The notes: generated by a model from the sequence alone, not told the origin. A stretch of 9,023 nucleotides of DNA from JANXVY01 sp038329675 (GCA_038329675.1 JBBQNE010000128.1:1-9023); one strand, 5' to 3'. Numbered from the stretch's first letter, positions 1 through 7,076 are shown. Translations and numbers: made by a program.

Positions 1-2
1 AG

Positions 3-1457
3 GAATTGGCAGCCTTGGGCGCGGCTGGCCTCTTCGATGTGTTCGTGCTGTCAGATACGCGCAACAGCGACGCTGGCGCGCGCGAGGAAGAGACCTACGG
101 CGCCCTGCGCACAGCCCTCATCGGCCGGACCTCCGTCTACTATCGCCGACGGCGCCAGAACACCGAGCGCAAGGCTGGCAATATCAAAGACTGGATTGAG
201 CGGTTCGGCGGTCGCTACCCACAATTCGTCATTCTCGATGCCGATAGCGTCATGTCTGGCGTGGCCCTTGTTCGATTGGCTCGCGCCATGGACGCCACGC
301 CGGACGCTGGCCTGATCCAGACCGTGCCGCGGATCGTCGGCGGCACAACCGTGCTCCAGAAGCTCGTTCAGTACGCCTGCAATACCTATGGCCCGTCCGT
401 CGCCAACGGGCTCGCCGTATGGCACCGCGATCGCGGCAACTACTGGGGCCACAACGCGATCATCCGAACCGCGGCCTTCGCGGGCGCTGCCGGTTTGCCG
501 ACTTTGCCCGGGGCTGCACCCTTCGGCGGCCATATCTTGAGCCATGACTTTGTCGAGGCGATCCTACTGCAGCGCGCGGGCTGGGGCGTCCATATGGTGC
601 CGAGCGAACCGGGTTCGTTTGAGGGGTTGCCGCCAGCGCTGGCCGAGTTCGTCGTCCGTGACCGGCGCTGGGCGCAAGGTAACATCCAGCATTTGGCCAT
701 CGTCACCGCGCGCGGGTTGAAGCCGATGGGTCGCGTCCACTTAGCGATGGGGGCCTTCGCCTACATCGTGTCGGGCGTTTGGGCGGCCTCACTCGCCGTC
801 GGCGCGGTGCTGTTGTTGCAAGGCCAGCAGCTGATCCCTAGCTATTTTGAAGACAGCAAGACGTTGTTTCCCATCTGGCCGCAAATCGACCCCGGCTCCG
901 CGCTGCGACTGTTCATGGCGACGATGGCCGTCGTGTTATTGCCAAAGATGCTCGGGCTACTGCTGGAATTCAAGCGTGTCCACGCTCTGCGCGAGCGCGG
1001 CGGCTCATTGCGTGCCGTGGCAGCCGTGCTGACCGAAACGGTCTATTCCATGTTGATTGCGCCGATCATGATGGTGACGCAGACTTCGGCGCTCTTCCAG
1101 ATTTTAGCTGGCCACGATGCGGGTTGGAAGCCGCAGAACCGCGGCGAATCGGGCATCCCGATCGCTGCCGCGCTGAGGTTCCACGCACGACACGTGGTGC
1201 TCGGCATCAGCATGTTTCTGCTGTGTTGGTATACGACGCCCGAGCTCGCCATTTGGATGTCGCCGGTCATCGCCGGGCTGGTGTTGTCGCCGCTGATCAA
1301 CTGGCATACGTCGCGTAAAGCTGGCCCGGTGCTGCGCTGGCTGCTCGCGACACGCGAAGACCGCGTTCCCGCTCCAACGGTGATCCGCGCCGACGAACTT
1401 CAGCCGCGTTGGGCTGCCGCACGCGCTGAAATGCCGAGCACAGCCCTCAAACAATAG
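3..1457 (+). CDS. opgH: Glucans biosynthesis glucosyltransferase H, C-terminal part (5' end outside window)
   Basis: This inner-membrane family 2 glycosyltransferase builds the linear beta-1,2-glucan backbone of osmoregulated periplasmic glucans from UDP-glucose. The frame is open to the left edge, so the N-terminus is missing; the E. coli protein is about 847 residues and about 484 are seen here. Counting from the TTG at position 6, the GT2 core shows LSDT (15-18), the metal-binding DAD (78-80, in ILDADSVMSG), SHDFVEA (179-185), and an RRWAQGN segment (220-226) at the place of the QxxRW motif. Hydrophobic segments follow near 252-271, 303-320, 340-360 and 398-434, as expected for the membrane channel part. 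The usual partner opgG would lie upstream, outside the window. The stop is TAG. The gene converges on the acetyltransferase gene, with only 16 bases between the stop codons and no clear T-tailed terminator. The family call is firm. Confidence 0.95.
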   Translation, partial: ELAALGAAGLFDVFVLSDTRNSDAGAREEETYGALRTALIGRTSVYYRRRRQNTERKAGNIKDWIERFGGRYPQFVILDADSVMSGVALVRLARAMDATPDAGLIQTVPRIVGGTTVLQKLVQYACNTYGPSVANGLAVWHRDRGNYWGHNAIIRTAAFAGAAGLPTLPGAAPFGGHILSHDFVEAILLQRAGWGVHMVPSEPGSFEGLPPALAEFVVRDRRWAQGNIQHLAIVTARGLKPMGRVHLAMGAFAYIVSGVWAASLAVGAVLLLQGQQLIPSYFEDSKTLFPIWPQIDPGSALRLFMATMAVVLLPKMLGLLLEFKRVHALRERGGSLRAVAAVLTETVYSMLIAPIMMVTQTSALFQILAGHDAGWKPQNRGESGIPIAAALRFHARHVVLGISMFLLCWYTTPELAIWMSPVIAGLVLSPLINWHTSRKAGPVLRWLLATREDRVPAPTVIRADELQPRWAAARAEMPSTALKQ

Positions 1458-1473
1458 CCGGTCGCACTCCCCA

Positions 1474-2085
1474 TCAGCCGCCAGCGCCGTACGTTAGCGG
1501 CTTGCGCAGAAGAATTTCGCAGATGCCGTCGGCAACCAGCCCGTCGATTTCCGCGGTTCGGACAAAGCCATGGCGTTCGTAGAACCGAAGCGCACCAACA
1601 TTCGTCGCCGTCGCCGCCACCCACAGTTGACGCTGCCAATCGCGCCGCGCCTCCGCTTCAACGAACTGCAACAGCCGCGATCCGAAGCCTGCCCCTTGGG
1701 CCTGCGGGCTCAGCGCAAGCAGCTGGATATAGGGCCCGCGTAGCCAGTTCGTGCGGACCGTGATCGTCCCCATCGCAGGGTTGCCAGCTCGACTGTTGCT
1801 AGCCGTCGGCACATCGCCGTTTGGTCCGGCCAGATGGATTGCGAATCGCGGCGCGCCGGGTTCAGTCTGCGCCAGAAACGTCGCTAGTCCGTCAGCCGTC
1901 ATACCGGGATAGCCGAGCCACGGCGGCATGGCCGCGATCATCGAACCAAGGCTGGCTGCCTCATCGGCTGTCACGTGTCGCAGGTGTGCCGCAGGCGTGC
2001 CAGGCAGATCATAAACGGCGGATAGAAATGCTGGTAGTCCCGAGGATCGGCCCTGATCCTGCCCCGGTGTCATCGCGGCGGTCAT
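1474..2085 (-). CDS. GNAT family N-acetyltransferase
   Basis: A 203-residue protein predicted to move an acetyl group from acetyl-CoA to an amine; the substrate is unknown. The acetyl-CoA loop (motif A) is QAQGAGFGSRLL at 128-139, fitting QxxGxG. Motif B is seen as N162 and the ALRFYERHGF segment at 165-174. The first 100 residues are less typical and may carry a degenerate N-terminal half of the fold. No signal peptide or membrane segment is seen, so it should be cytoplasmic. The ATG at 2085 overlaps the TGA of the upstream deacetylase gene by ATGA, which points to translational coupling; no strong separate ribosome binding site precedes it. A second ATG lies four codons in. Being cotranscribed with a deacetylase suggests, but does not show, a role in glycan or envelope metabolism. 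Family call sure, function open. Confidence 0.9.
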   Translation of the reverse strand: MTAAMTPGQDQGRSSGLPAFLSAVYDLPGTPAAHLRHVTADEAASLGSMIAAMPPWLGYPGMTADGLATFLAQTEPGAPRFAIHLAGPNGDVPTASNSRAGNPAMGTITVRTNWLRGPYIQLLALSPQAQGAGFGSRLLQFVEAEARRDWQRQLWVAATATNVGALRFYERHGFVRTAEIDGLVADGICEILLRKPLTYGAGG

Positions 2086-3155
2086 TGCCAGGGCAGTTTC
2101 TCAACGGGCGCGGCTTTCACCGCGGGAAGCGAATTGGCACCCGGCAATCCAGGCGCACGTGGCGTCAGCGCTAATGGGCGGTCGTAGCGGTCGGTATCGC
2201 CCGGTTTCACATTGTAACACGTTGGCGTAATCACCGGCTTGCCCGCCGCGAGCAATTCCGAAACGGTCACGAACTCATACCCCTTCGCTTTGAGCGCGGC
2301 GATAGCAGCAGGCAATCCAGCCGCCGTGTTGAACCCTCGTCCATTGGCGTGCGCAATCACGATCGAGCCGGGGCGCACGCCGCGGATCATGCTTTGCGCG
2401 ATCGCGTCGGCCGATTGACCGGGCCATGGATCGCCGGTTGAGACATCCCACTGGATCGCCATCAACCCCCGATCGTTGACGGCAGTCAACGAAGCGTCGT
2501 TGCACGCACCGTAGGGGAACCGAAACAGCCCGATCCGTGGCGGCGTCCGTGCGACCTGCGGGGCAAGGCACTGATCCCCCGCCAGGCGTTCACGGACCGC
2601 CTCGTAGGCCCGCTGCGGTCCGTCAATTTCATCAGCCAGCGCGCGACCCGATAGCAGCCGTAGATTGCGGTGACCGCTGGCGTGATTGGCAACCTCAAAC
2701 AGCGGGTCGGCCAGAAGTTGAGAAAACCGCCCCTCATGCGAACGCATCCACTTGCCGCCGATGAACAGCGTGGCTTTAACCCGCTCCCCTCGCAACAGGT
2801 CAAACACCCGGCCATCGTAGCCTGACACCTCGCCTGGCTGCTCGCACAGGTCGAGCGTCAGCGCGACGAGCTTTCGGCTTCCCGGCGGCAGATCGACCCG
2901 GCGAATGGCGCCGCGAAAGCCCGCTGGCAGTGGCGCAAAGGGCGCTAAATTTCGCGCTGGCTCGGGCGCGTCGAAGCGACGGTCGCCGCGTTGTGGGCGC
3001 TCTTCTCCAGGTTTGGCAGCGAGGTCGGCTGGAGCAAAACACTGGTTTCCAGCTGGAGCCCCAACGGCGTGATTGGCCAAGGTTAACGTCAAGCCGGTCG
3101 CTATGATCGCAAACAACCGTGTCGCTTGAACCTTGCAAGTCATCGCTGAAGGCAT
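2082..3155 (-). CDS. Secreted polysaccharide deacetylase (NodB homology domain)
   Basis: A 357-residue exported protein of carbohydrate esterase family 4 type, predicted to remove acetyl groups from an amino-sugar polymer in the periplasm or outside the cell. Residues 1-33 form a signal peptide (hydrophobic core about 14-26, likely cut after VGA). NodB motifs in order: TLDLCE (100-105) where TFDDG is usual, NHASGH (157-162) with both metal-binding histidines, RFPYG (212-216), QWD (235-237) and IVIAHANG (265-272) with the late histidine. The second motif 1 aspartate, normally a metal ligand, is absent; an LDLCE variant is, from memory, typical of an alphaproteobacterial subgroup. The ATG at 3155 is chosen because it starts a clean signal peptide and has GAGG 12 bases upstream. 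The frame also extends to a TTG at 3218, but that part only translates the 15-bp repeat (RRDGL units). A proline/alanine-rich tail follows residue 310. The next gene overlaps by ATGA. Confidence 0.87.
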   Translation of the reverse strand: MPSAMTCKVQATRLFAIIATGLTLTLANHAVGAPAGNQCFAPADLAAKPGEERPQRGDRRFDAPEPARNLAPFAPLPAGFRGAIRRVDLPPGSRKLVALTLDLCEQPGEVSGYDGRVFDLLRGERVKATLFIGGKWMRSHEGRFSQLLADPLFEVANHASGHRNLRLLSGRALADEIDGPQRAYEAVRERLAGDQCLAPQVARTPPRIGLFRFPYGACNDASLTAVNDRGLMAIQWDVSTGDPWPGQSADAIAQSMIRGVRPGSIVIAHANGRGFNTAAGLPAAIAALKAKGYEFVTVSELLAAGKPVITPTCYNVKPGDTDRYDRPLALTPRAPGLPGANSLPAVKAAPVEKLPWQ

Positions 3156-3165
3156 CCAGTTATCG

Positions 3166-3232
3166 CGCCTCAACCCGTCTCGCCTCAACCCGTCTCGCCT
3201 CAACCCGTCGCGCCCCAACCCATCGCGCCTCA
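3166..3232. repeat. 15-bp tandem repeat upstream of the deacetylase gene
   Basis: Units start at 3166, 3181, 3196, 3211 and 3226 with a strict 15-base period. The first two are identical (cgcctcaacccgtct), the third differs at its last base, the fourth has three changes against the first, and the fifth keeps only its first seven bases. Read on the minus strand each well-kept unit contains GGGTTGAGGCG, so the array presents GAGG, a Shine-Dalgarno-like core, several times just before the deacetylase ATG at 3155; the nearest copy is 12 bases from it. Because 15 is a multiple of three, the array also stays open in the deacetylase frame. Confidence 0.9.
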
Positions 3233-3238
3233 GGCTGT

Positions 3239-3448
3239 GCTAAACTCGTAACCGGAGACCGCGAACGCCGCAACCAACCCGAACGCTTGAGCCCCACACC
3301 ATGCTGGCAACACGACTGCCGTTAGGTCACGCGACGGCGGCCGACATCGACGCGCTGCCGCCCAACATCGTTGGCGAGATCGTGCGCGGCGTCCTGCACA
3401 CCAAAGCCCGACCAGCCACGCGCCACGCCCCGAGGCTTCTTCTAATGA
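3239..3448 (+). pseudogene. Decayed Uma2-family gene remnant (start lost, middle deleted)
   Basis: This stretch is a broken paralogue of the intact Uma2 gene that follows. Aligned at a constant offset of 223 bases from the GGAG ribosome binding site on, codon 1 is ACG (3265-3267) where the intact gene has ATG (3488-3490). Both then share CCGCAA, aacgcttgag (3282-3291 and 3505-3514), and from 3325 a run of 34 codons encoding GHATAADIDALPP and onwards, 30 of 34 residues identical. Similarity stops near 3426, after the RH residues. A short string just beyond, aggcttcttctaatga (3433-3448), resembles the 3' end of the intact gene, aggctttggctgtga, so most of the gene seems lost by internal deletion. 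An in-frame ATG at 3301 opens a 70-residue frame reading past the junction, but has no ribosome binding site and lacks the catalytic core. It is unlikely to make a working product. Confidence 0.82.
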
Positions 3449-3458
3449 CGCGATCAGC

Positions 3459-3480
3459 TATACTCGTGTTGCAATTGGAG
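3459..3480 (+). promoter_or_regulatory. Putative -10 element and ribosome binding site of the Uma2 gene
   Basis: TATACT at 3459-3464 matches five of six bases of a sigma-70 -10 box, and TTGGAG at 3475-3480 is a good ribosome binding site seven bases before the ATG at 3488. The broken upstream copy keeps the same layout (gctaaactcg at 3239, ggag at 3254-3257), so the segment was duplicated with the gene. No convincing -35 box is seen, and the 5' leader would be very short, so the promoter part is tentative. Confidence 0.35.
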
Positions 3481-3487
3481 ATCGTAG

Positions 3488-4090
3488 ATGCCGCAATCCA
3501 CGCAAACGCTTGAGCTGCTAACCGGATCAACGGGCCTAGCGCCAAGCGGTCACGCAACGGCGGCCGACATCGACGCGCTACCACCCCATATCGTCGGTGA
3601 AATCGTGGGTGGCGTGCTGCACACGCAGGCCCGCCCGGCATCCCGTCATGGCTTGGCCGCTGGGCGGCTATTTCGCGACCTTGGCGGGCCGTTCGAGGAC
3701 GGCATCGATGGGCCGGGCGGATGGGTGTTCCTGTTTGAACCCGAACTGCATTTGGGCGATGAAATCGTCGTCCCGGACGTTGCTGGCTGGCGTGTCGCTC
3801 GGCTGACACCGTTTCCAGATACGGCCTTCATCTCAATCGCCCCCGATTGGGTCGCTGAGGTGCTATCGCCGTCGACGCAACGGTTCGATCGGACGAAAAA
3901 GCTCCCGGTTTACGCCACTTTCGGCGTCGGCCATTGCTGGCTCGTCGACCCAATCGCAAAAACCCTCGAGGTCCTCGAACTGGCCGCCAACGGCAAATGG
4001 CAGATCGCGTCGAGCCATGCCGACGCCAGCGCCGTATCTGCCCCGCCGTTCGAAGCCAAATCCATCGACCTCGCAAGGCTTTGGCTGTGA
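3488..4090 (+). CDS. Uma2 family protein (DUF820, PD-(D/E)XK nuclease fold)
   Basis: A 200-residue protein of the Uma2/DUF820 family, whose fold resembles restriction endonucleases but whose cellular role is not established. Visible landmarks: an N-terminal helix with GEIVGG (37-42), the EPELHLGDEIVVPD stretch ending in PD (96-97), then PDWVAEVLSPST (119-130) with the core acidic residue E124, D134 and lysines 137-138, and CWLVDP (150-155). These match the PD...E...K arrangement, so the nuclease centre looks intact. Length is normal for the family, and the C-terminus ends typically (LARLWL). There is no signal peptide, so it should be cytoplasmic. The ATG at 3488 follows TTGGAG by seven bases. 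It lies directly downstream of its own decayed paralogue, so the locus once held two tandem copies. No partner gene is evident, and the next gene starts 164 bases away. Confidence 0.9.
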   Translation: MPQSTQTLELLTGSTGLAPSGHATAADIDALPPHIVGEIVGGVLHTQARPASRHGLAAGRLFRDLGGPFEDGIDGPGGWVFLFEPELHLGDEIVVPDVAGWRVARLTPFPDTAFISIAPDWVAEVLSPSTQRFDRTKKLPVYATFGVGHCWLVDPIAKTLEVLELAANGKWQIASSHADASAVSAPPFEAKSIDLARLWL

Positions 4091-4254
4091 GGCCGGCGTC
4101 ACGGTTAAGCGCGCTAACCCCGAATCCGTGCCAAACCAAGGTCTAACTCGGCGTCTAATCGAAGTCGCGTGGGGCGCTAAGGTCTGCCGACCTCAGGTGG
4201 TAGGCGATCACGCAATGGCAGCGAAGATGGCACCGGTGGAGAAATGGCAAGTCT
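4091..4254. other. Intergenic region before the lytic transglycosylase operon
   Basis: These 164 bases hold no gene I can support. A small inverted repeat, GGTTA (4103-4107) and TAACC (4115-4119) around a seven-base loop, sits 13 bases after the Uma2 stop codon; it lacks a T-run, so a terminator is doubtful. The promoter of the downstream two-gene operon should lie here, but no clear -35/-10 pair stands out. GGAGA at 4238-4242 is the likely ribosome binding site, although 12 bases from the ATG is rather far. Confidence 0.4.
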
Positions 4255-5550
4255 ATGATGAGACCGGTCACCTGGCTGTTGGGCTTAGCGATGATTCTGT
4301 GTGCGGTTGTGCCCTCAGCCCAGGCCGAACCAGATTTCAAGGCGTTCGTTGAGGGCATCCGAACCGAAGCCGTCGCCGCTGGCGTGCCGGCCGCCGTATT
4401 CGACCGCACGATGGCTGGCGTTGAACCCGATCTGTCGCTGCCCGACCTCGTTATCGCGGGTAAGCTTGCAGCCGACCGCGGCCAAGCCGAGTTCACCCAG
4501 CATCCAACCGATTACTTAAAGCGTGAGCGTCTCGCTTCGCTCGCCAGCCTTGGCCAACAACTCGCCATACAGCATAAGGCAACACTCGACCGGATCGAGC
4601 GCGAGATCGGCGTCGACCGCGCCGGCCTGTTAGCGATTTGGGGCCGCGAAACGGCGTTTGGCACCTACAAGTTGCCCCATGATGCGATCCGGGTTCTTTC
4701 CACCCAGGCCTACACGGGACGGCGCAAAGAGATGTTTCGCGCCGAATTGATCGCAGCGCTACGGCTGATCGCAGGCGGCATCCCAAGGGCCGATCTTCGG
4801 GCGTCTTGGGCTGGAGCCGTCGGGCTCACGCAGTTTATGCCGACCGAATTTGAAAAACATGGGCTCGACTTTGACGGCGACGGTAAGGTCGATTTGGTGC
4901 GGTCCGTGCCCGATGCGCTGGCGTCTGCGGCCAAGCAACTGAAAGATAAAGGCTGGGTGTTTGGCCAGCCGTGGGGCTTTGAAGTGGTGATACCGGCAAC
5001 TTCAAGCTGTGCGCTGGAAGGCCCGCCAGGCATGCGCAAGCTGAGCCAATGGCAGGCGTTGGGCTTCAAACGTGTCGGTGGACAAGCATTCCGTGCTGGC
5101 GACCTCGACGCCGAAGCGTATCTGATGTCGCCAGCTGGAGCGAATGGACCGTCATTTCTCGCGCTTGAGAATTTCCAAGTCATCCGCCGCTACAACACGT
5201 CCGACCTTTACGCCTTATTTGTTGGAAATCTTGCTGATCGGATCAGCGGGGGTGGCGACTTTGTCGGCACGTGGGCCAGGGTCGCCCAACCGGCAACTAA
5301 GCTCGTCTCCGACCTCCAGACCCGTCTCCAAGCGCTGGGCTACCCGGTCGACAAGATCGACGGTAAGATCGGGTCGAATACGCGTCGCCAGATCGGCGCG
5401 TTTGAGACGACAGCTGGATTGCGCCCGGCGTGTTGGCCAACGAGTGCGGTTCTGGCGGCCGCCATGGCGGCTCCACAACCAGCGCCCGGCAGCGGCCAAC
5501 CGACTGCGCCCGGTCGTGGTGCGACGGCGACAACAGGAGCGAGCCCATGA
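4255..5550 (+). CDS. Lytic murein transglycosylase, MltB type, with C-terminal peptidoglycan-binding domain
   Basis: A 431-residue exported enzyme predicted to cleave the MurNAc-GlcNAc bond of peptidoglycan without water, leaving 1,6-anhydroMurNAc ends. Residues 1-24 are a signal peptide cut after AQA; the cysteine at 16 is not in a lipobox, so it is likely soluble in the periplasm, unlike lipoprotein MltB. The SLT_2-type catalytic domain spans about 27-340: GRETAFG (130-136) contains the expected catalytic glutamate E132, AGAVGLTQFMP (186-196) is the conserved substrate loop, DFDGDGKVDL (205-214) resembles a calcium-binding loop, and NTSDLYA (314-320) is the late family motif. A PG_binding_1-like domain follows at about 350-400 (LQTRLQALGY, IDGKIGSNTRRQI). 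The tail is Pro/Ala/Gly-rich. A second ATG directly follows the first. The TGA overlaps the start of the DUF459 gene, so the two are probably one operon. Confidence 0.93.
   Translation: MMRPVTWLLGLAMILCAVVPSAQAEPDFKAFVEGIRTEAVAAGVPAAVFDRTMAGVEPDLSLPDLVIAGKLAADRGQAEFTQHPTDYLKRERLASLASLGQQLAIQHKATLDRIEREIGVDRAGLLAIWGRETAFGTYKLPHDAIRVLSTQAYTGRRKEMFRAELIAALRLIAGGIPRADLRASWAGAVGLTQFMPTEFEKHGLDFDGDGKVDLVRSVPDALASAAKQLKDKGWVFGQPWGFEVVIPATSSCALEGPPGMRKLSQWQALGFKRVGGQAFRAGDLDAEAYLMSPAGANGPSFLALENFQVIRRYNTSDLYALFVGNLADRISGGGDFVGTWARVAQPATKLVSDLQTRLQALGYPVDKIDGKIGSNTRRQIGAFETTAGLRPACWPTSAVLAAAMAAPQPAPGSGQPTAPGRGATATTGASP
5535..5539 (+). promoter_or_regulatory. Ribosome binding site fixing the DUF459 gene start
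   Basis: AGGAG lies inside the last codons of the transglycosylase gene, seven bases before the ATG at 5547. This decides the start at 5547 over the longer open frame that reaches back to 5430 within the upstream gene. Confidence 0.8.
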
Positions 5551-7076
5551 TCGGGACAATCATCAATCGCGCGCGCCTGAGCGCAACAGCACTGCGGCGT
5601 CGGCTGTTAGCGATCAGCTCTGCACTTGCGGTCGTGTGCTTGGTTTTTTCCATTACCGCTCCGCCTGCTGCCGCCGTCGATGATGAGCTGCTGGCTGGCC
5701 AGAGCTATCTCGCGCTTTATCCAACGGGCGATGTCTACCAGGTCCAGATAATCGGCGACTGGATGTCCGAAGGCCTGAAATTCGGCCTGACGGAAGCATT
5801 CCGCGGCGATGTCCGCATCCAAGTTCGGCCCAAACAGCTCGAATTTCCAGCCCTCATGCGGAGCGATTTCGCCGATCAAGTTAAAGCGCTCGACGACGCG
5901 CTCGGCCGAGATACGCCGCAGGTCGCCGTCGTCATGATCGGGCCGCAAGACCGCACCTCGGTGCGCGTTGGCGCAAAACGGTTGTGGATCGACAGCGATG
6001 AATGGCGCGATGAATTTGGCCGCCAAGTTGACGTCGTCATGAAGGCGCTCAAACGGCGTCGGATCGCGGTTTATTGGGTGGGCGTCCCCAACGTCCGCAA
6101 AACCGAACCCAATGAAGACGCGCAGGTCATCAACGAAATCATCCGCGAAAAAGCCGTGCTGAACGGCTTTAAATATATCGACGCCTATGCCGGGTTCACC
6201 GATGATGGCGGCGCCTACAGCGCAATGGGTCCTGATCTCACCGGCAAGATCAGGCTGTTGCGCGAAGCGAACGGCGTCGCATTTACCGAAGCTGGCAACC
6301 GCAAGCTTGGCCACTTCGTCGAGCGAGAATTGAAGCGCGATTTGACCCAGGTCAAACGCGATCGCACGATCCCGCTCGCTGGCAATGACGTTGAGCAAGC
6401 TGCCATCTCGACCCAGCGCCAATCAAAACGCGCCGTGCCGCGGCCCGTCGCTGGACCAACTGCGGCATCGTCGGCCGGCGCATCGGCCGGGCCATCCCTA
6501 GCTGGGACCGCCGGGGGAGGCGGAGCCACACCGACGTCTGGGGTCAGCCAAACACTGGCAGCCCAAGGCGTCGGCGGGGCAACGGGTAACGGGGATCAGC
6601 GGGCCGACAGCGGGCGCATCTCGATCACGGTGACCCAACCTGGCGGCAAGGACGAAGTCATCTCCGTGGAGCTTCTGCGCCCTGCAATCCCGGCGACGGT
6701 GTTGGAACTCGTCAATAAAAAAGACATCGCCGACAAGCCGACGACCTTGGGCGACCTGTTGATCGACAAGATCCCCGGCGGCGTCATCGTGATGAGTTCC
6801 ATTTCGCCAGCTGCCGAAGCGAATGCGCAACGCACGCGCCTGCCGCCGACGCAAACCCCTTACTTTCGGGTGATGGTAAAGGGCGAGCGGGTACCCGTTC
6901 GAGCCGACCGCTCCGACGATGTGACGTGGCCCAGGCCGGAGCCACCACCCGTGGAAGTGGCGATACCAAAGCCAGTGACAGCGGTTCCAGCCGCAGCGAC
7001 GCCACCCGTGAAACCTGCCGTCCCGGGAAAAGACGCTCCAAAGCCAAAGCGGGCCGATGCCGAACGTTCGCGCTGA
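5547..7076 (+). CDS. DUF459 family SGNH-like secreted protein, possibly catalytically inactive
   Basis: A 509-residue protein. Residues 1-43 hold an arginine-rich start and a hydrophobic segment (21-38) ending in AAA, a signal peptide or membrane anchor, so the rest should be periplasmic. Residues about 55-265 form a DUF459 domain of the SGNH hydrolase type, but the catalytic positions differ: GDW (70-72) where GDS would give the serine, GPQD (132-135) where GxND is usual, and NGVAFTEAG (242-250) where D..H is expected. DUF459 proteins are already known to depart from the SGNH consensus, so loss of activity is inference. Residues 290-350 are a low-complexity Ala/Gly/Ser/Pro linker. A more ordered stretch follows at 355-460 (SITVTQ, LGDLLIDKIPGG, PYFRVMVKGERVPVRADR), then a proline-rich, basic tail. 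The ATGA overlap with the transglycosylase gene suggests a joint role in peptidoglycan remodelling. Confidence 0.88.
   Translation: MIGTIINRARLSATALRRRLLAISSALAVVCLVFSITAPPAAAVDDELLAGQSYLALYPTGDVYQVQIIGDWMSEGLKFGLTEAFRGDVRIQVRPKQLEFPALMRSDFADQVKALDDALGRDTPQVAVVMIGPQDRTSVRVGAKRLWIDSDEWRDEFGRQVDVVMKALKRRRIAVYWVGVPNVRKTEPNEDAQVINEIIREKAVLNGFKYIDAYAGFTDDGGAYSAMGPDLTGKIRLLREANGVAFTEAGNRKLGHFVERELKRDLTQVKRDRTIPLAGNDVEQAAISTQRQSKRAVPRPVAGPTAASSAGASAGPSLAGTAGGGGATPTSGVSQTLAAQGVGGATGNGDQRADSGRISITVTQPGGKDEVISVELLRPAIPATVLELVNKKDIADKPTTLGDLLIDKIPGGVIVMSSISPAAEANAQRTRLPPTQTPYFRVMVKGERVPVRADRSDDVTWPRPEPPPVEVAIPKPVTAVPAAATPPVKPAVPGKDAPKPKRADAERSR

Noticed and set aside
1458..1502. Possible bidirectional terminator (agccgc and gcggct arms) between opgH and the acetyltransferase gene
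   Set aside because: The stem is only six bases with a long loop, lacks a T-run, and lies mostly within the coding end of the acetyltransferase gene.
3156..3218. N-terminal extension of the deacetylase from a TTG codon
   Set aside because: It only translates the 15-bp repeat (RRDGL units) and would bury the signal peptide 21 residues inside; the ATG at 3155 fits better.
3301..3513. 70-residue frame beginning MLATRLPLGHATAAD
   Set aside because: No ribosome binding site is seen. It begins inside the Uma2 relic, crosses the deletion junction, reads through the next promoter and overlaps the start of the intact gene out of frame.
4103..4119. Inverted repeat GGTTA/TAACC after the Uma2 gene as a terminator
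   Set aside because: A five-base stem without a following T-run is too weak to call.
5607..6422. Long open frame on the minus strand opposite the DUF459 gene
   Set aside because: It mirrors the codon structure of the well-supported plus-strand gene, shows no recognisable domain, and is typical of antisense open frames in GC-rich DNA.
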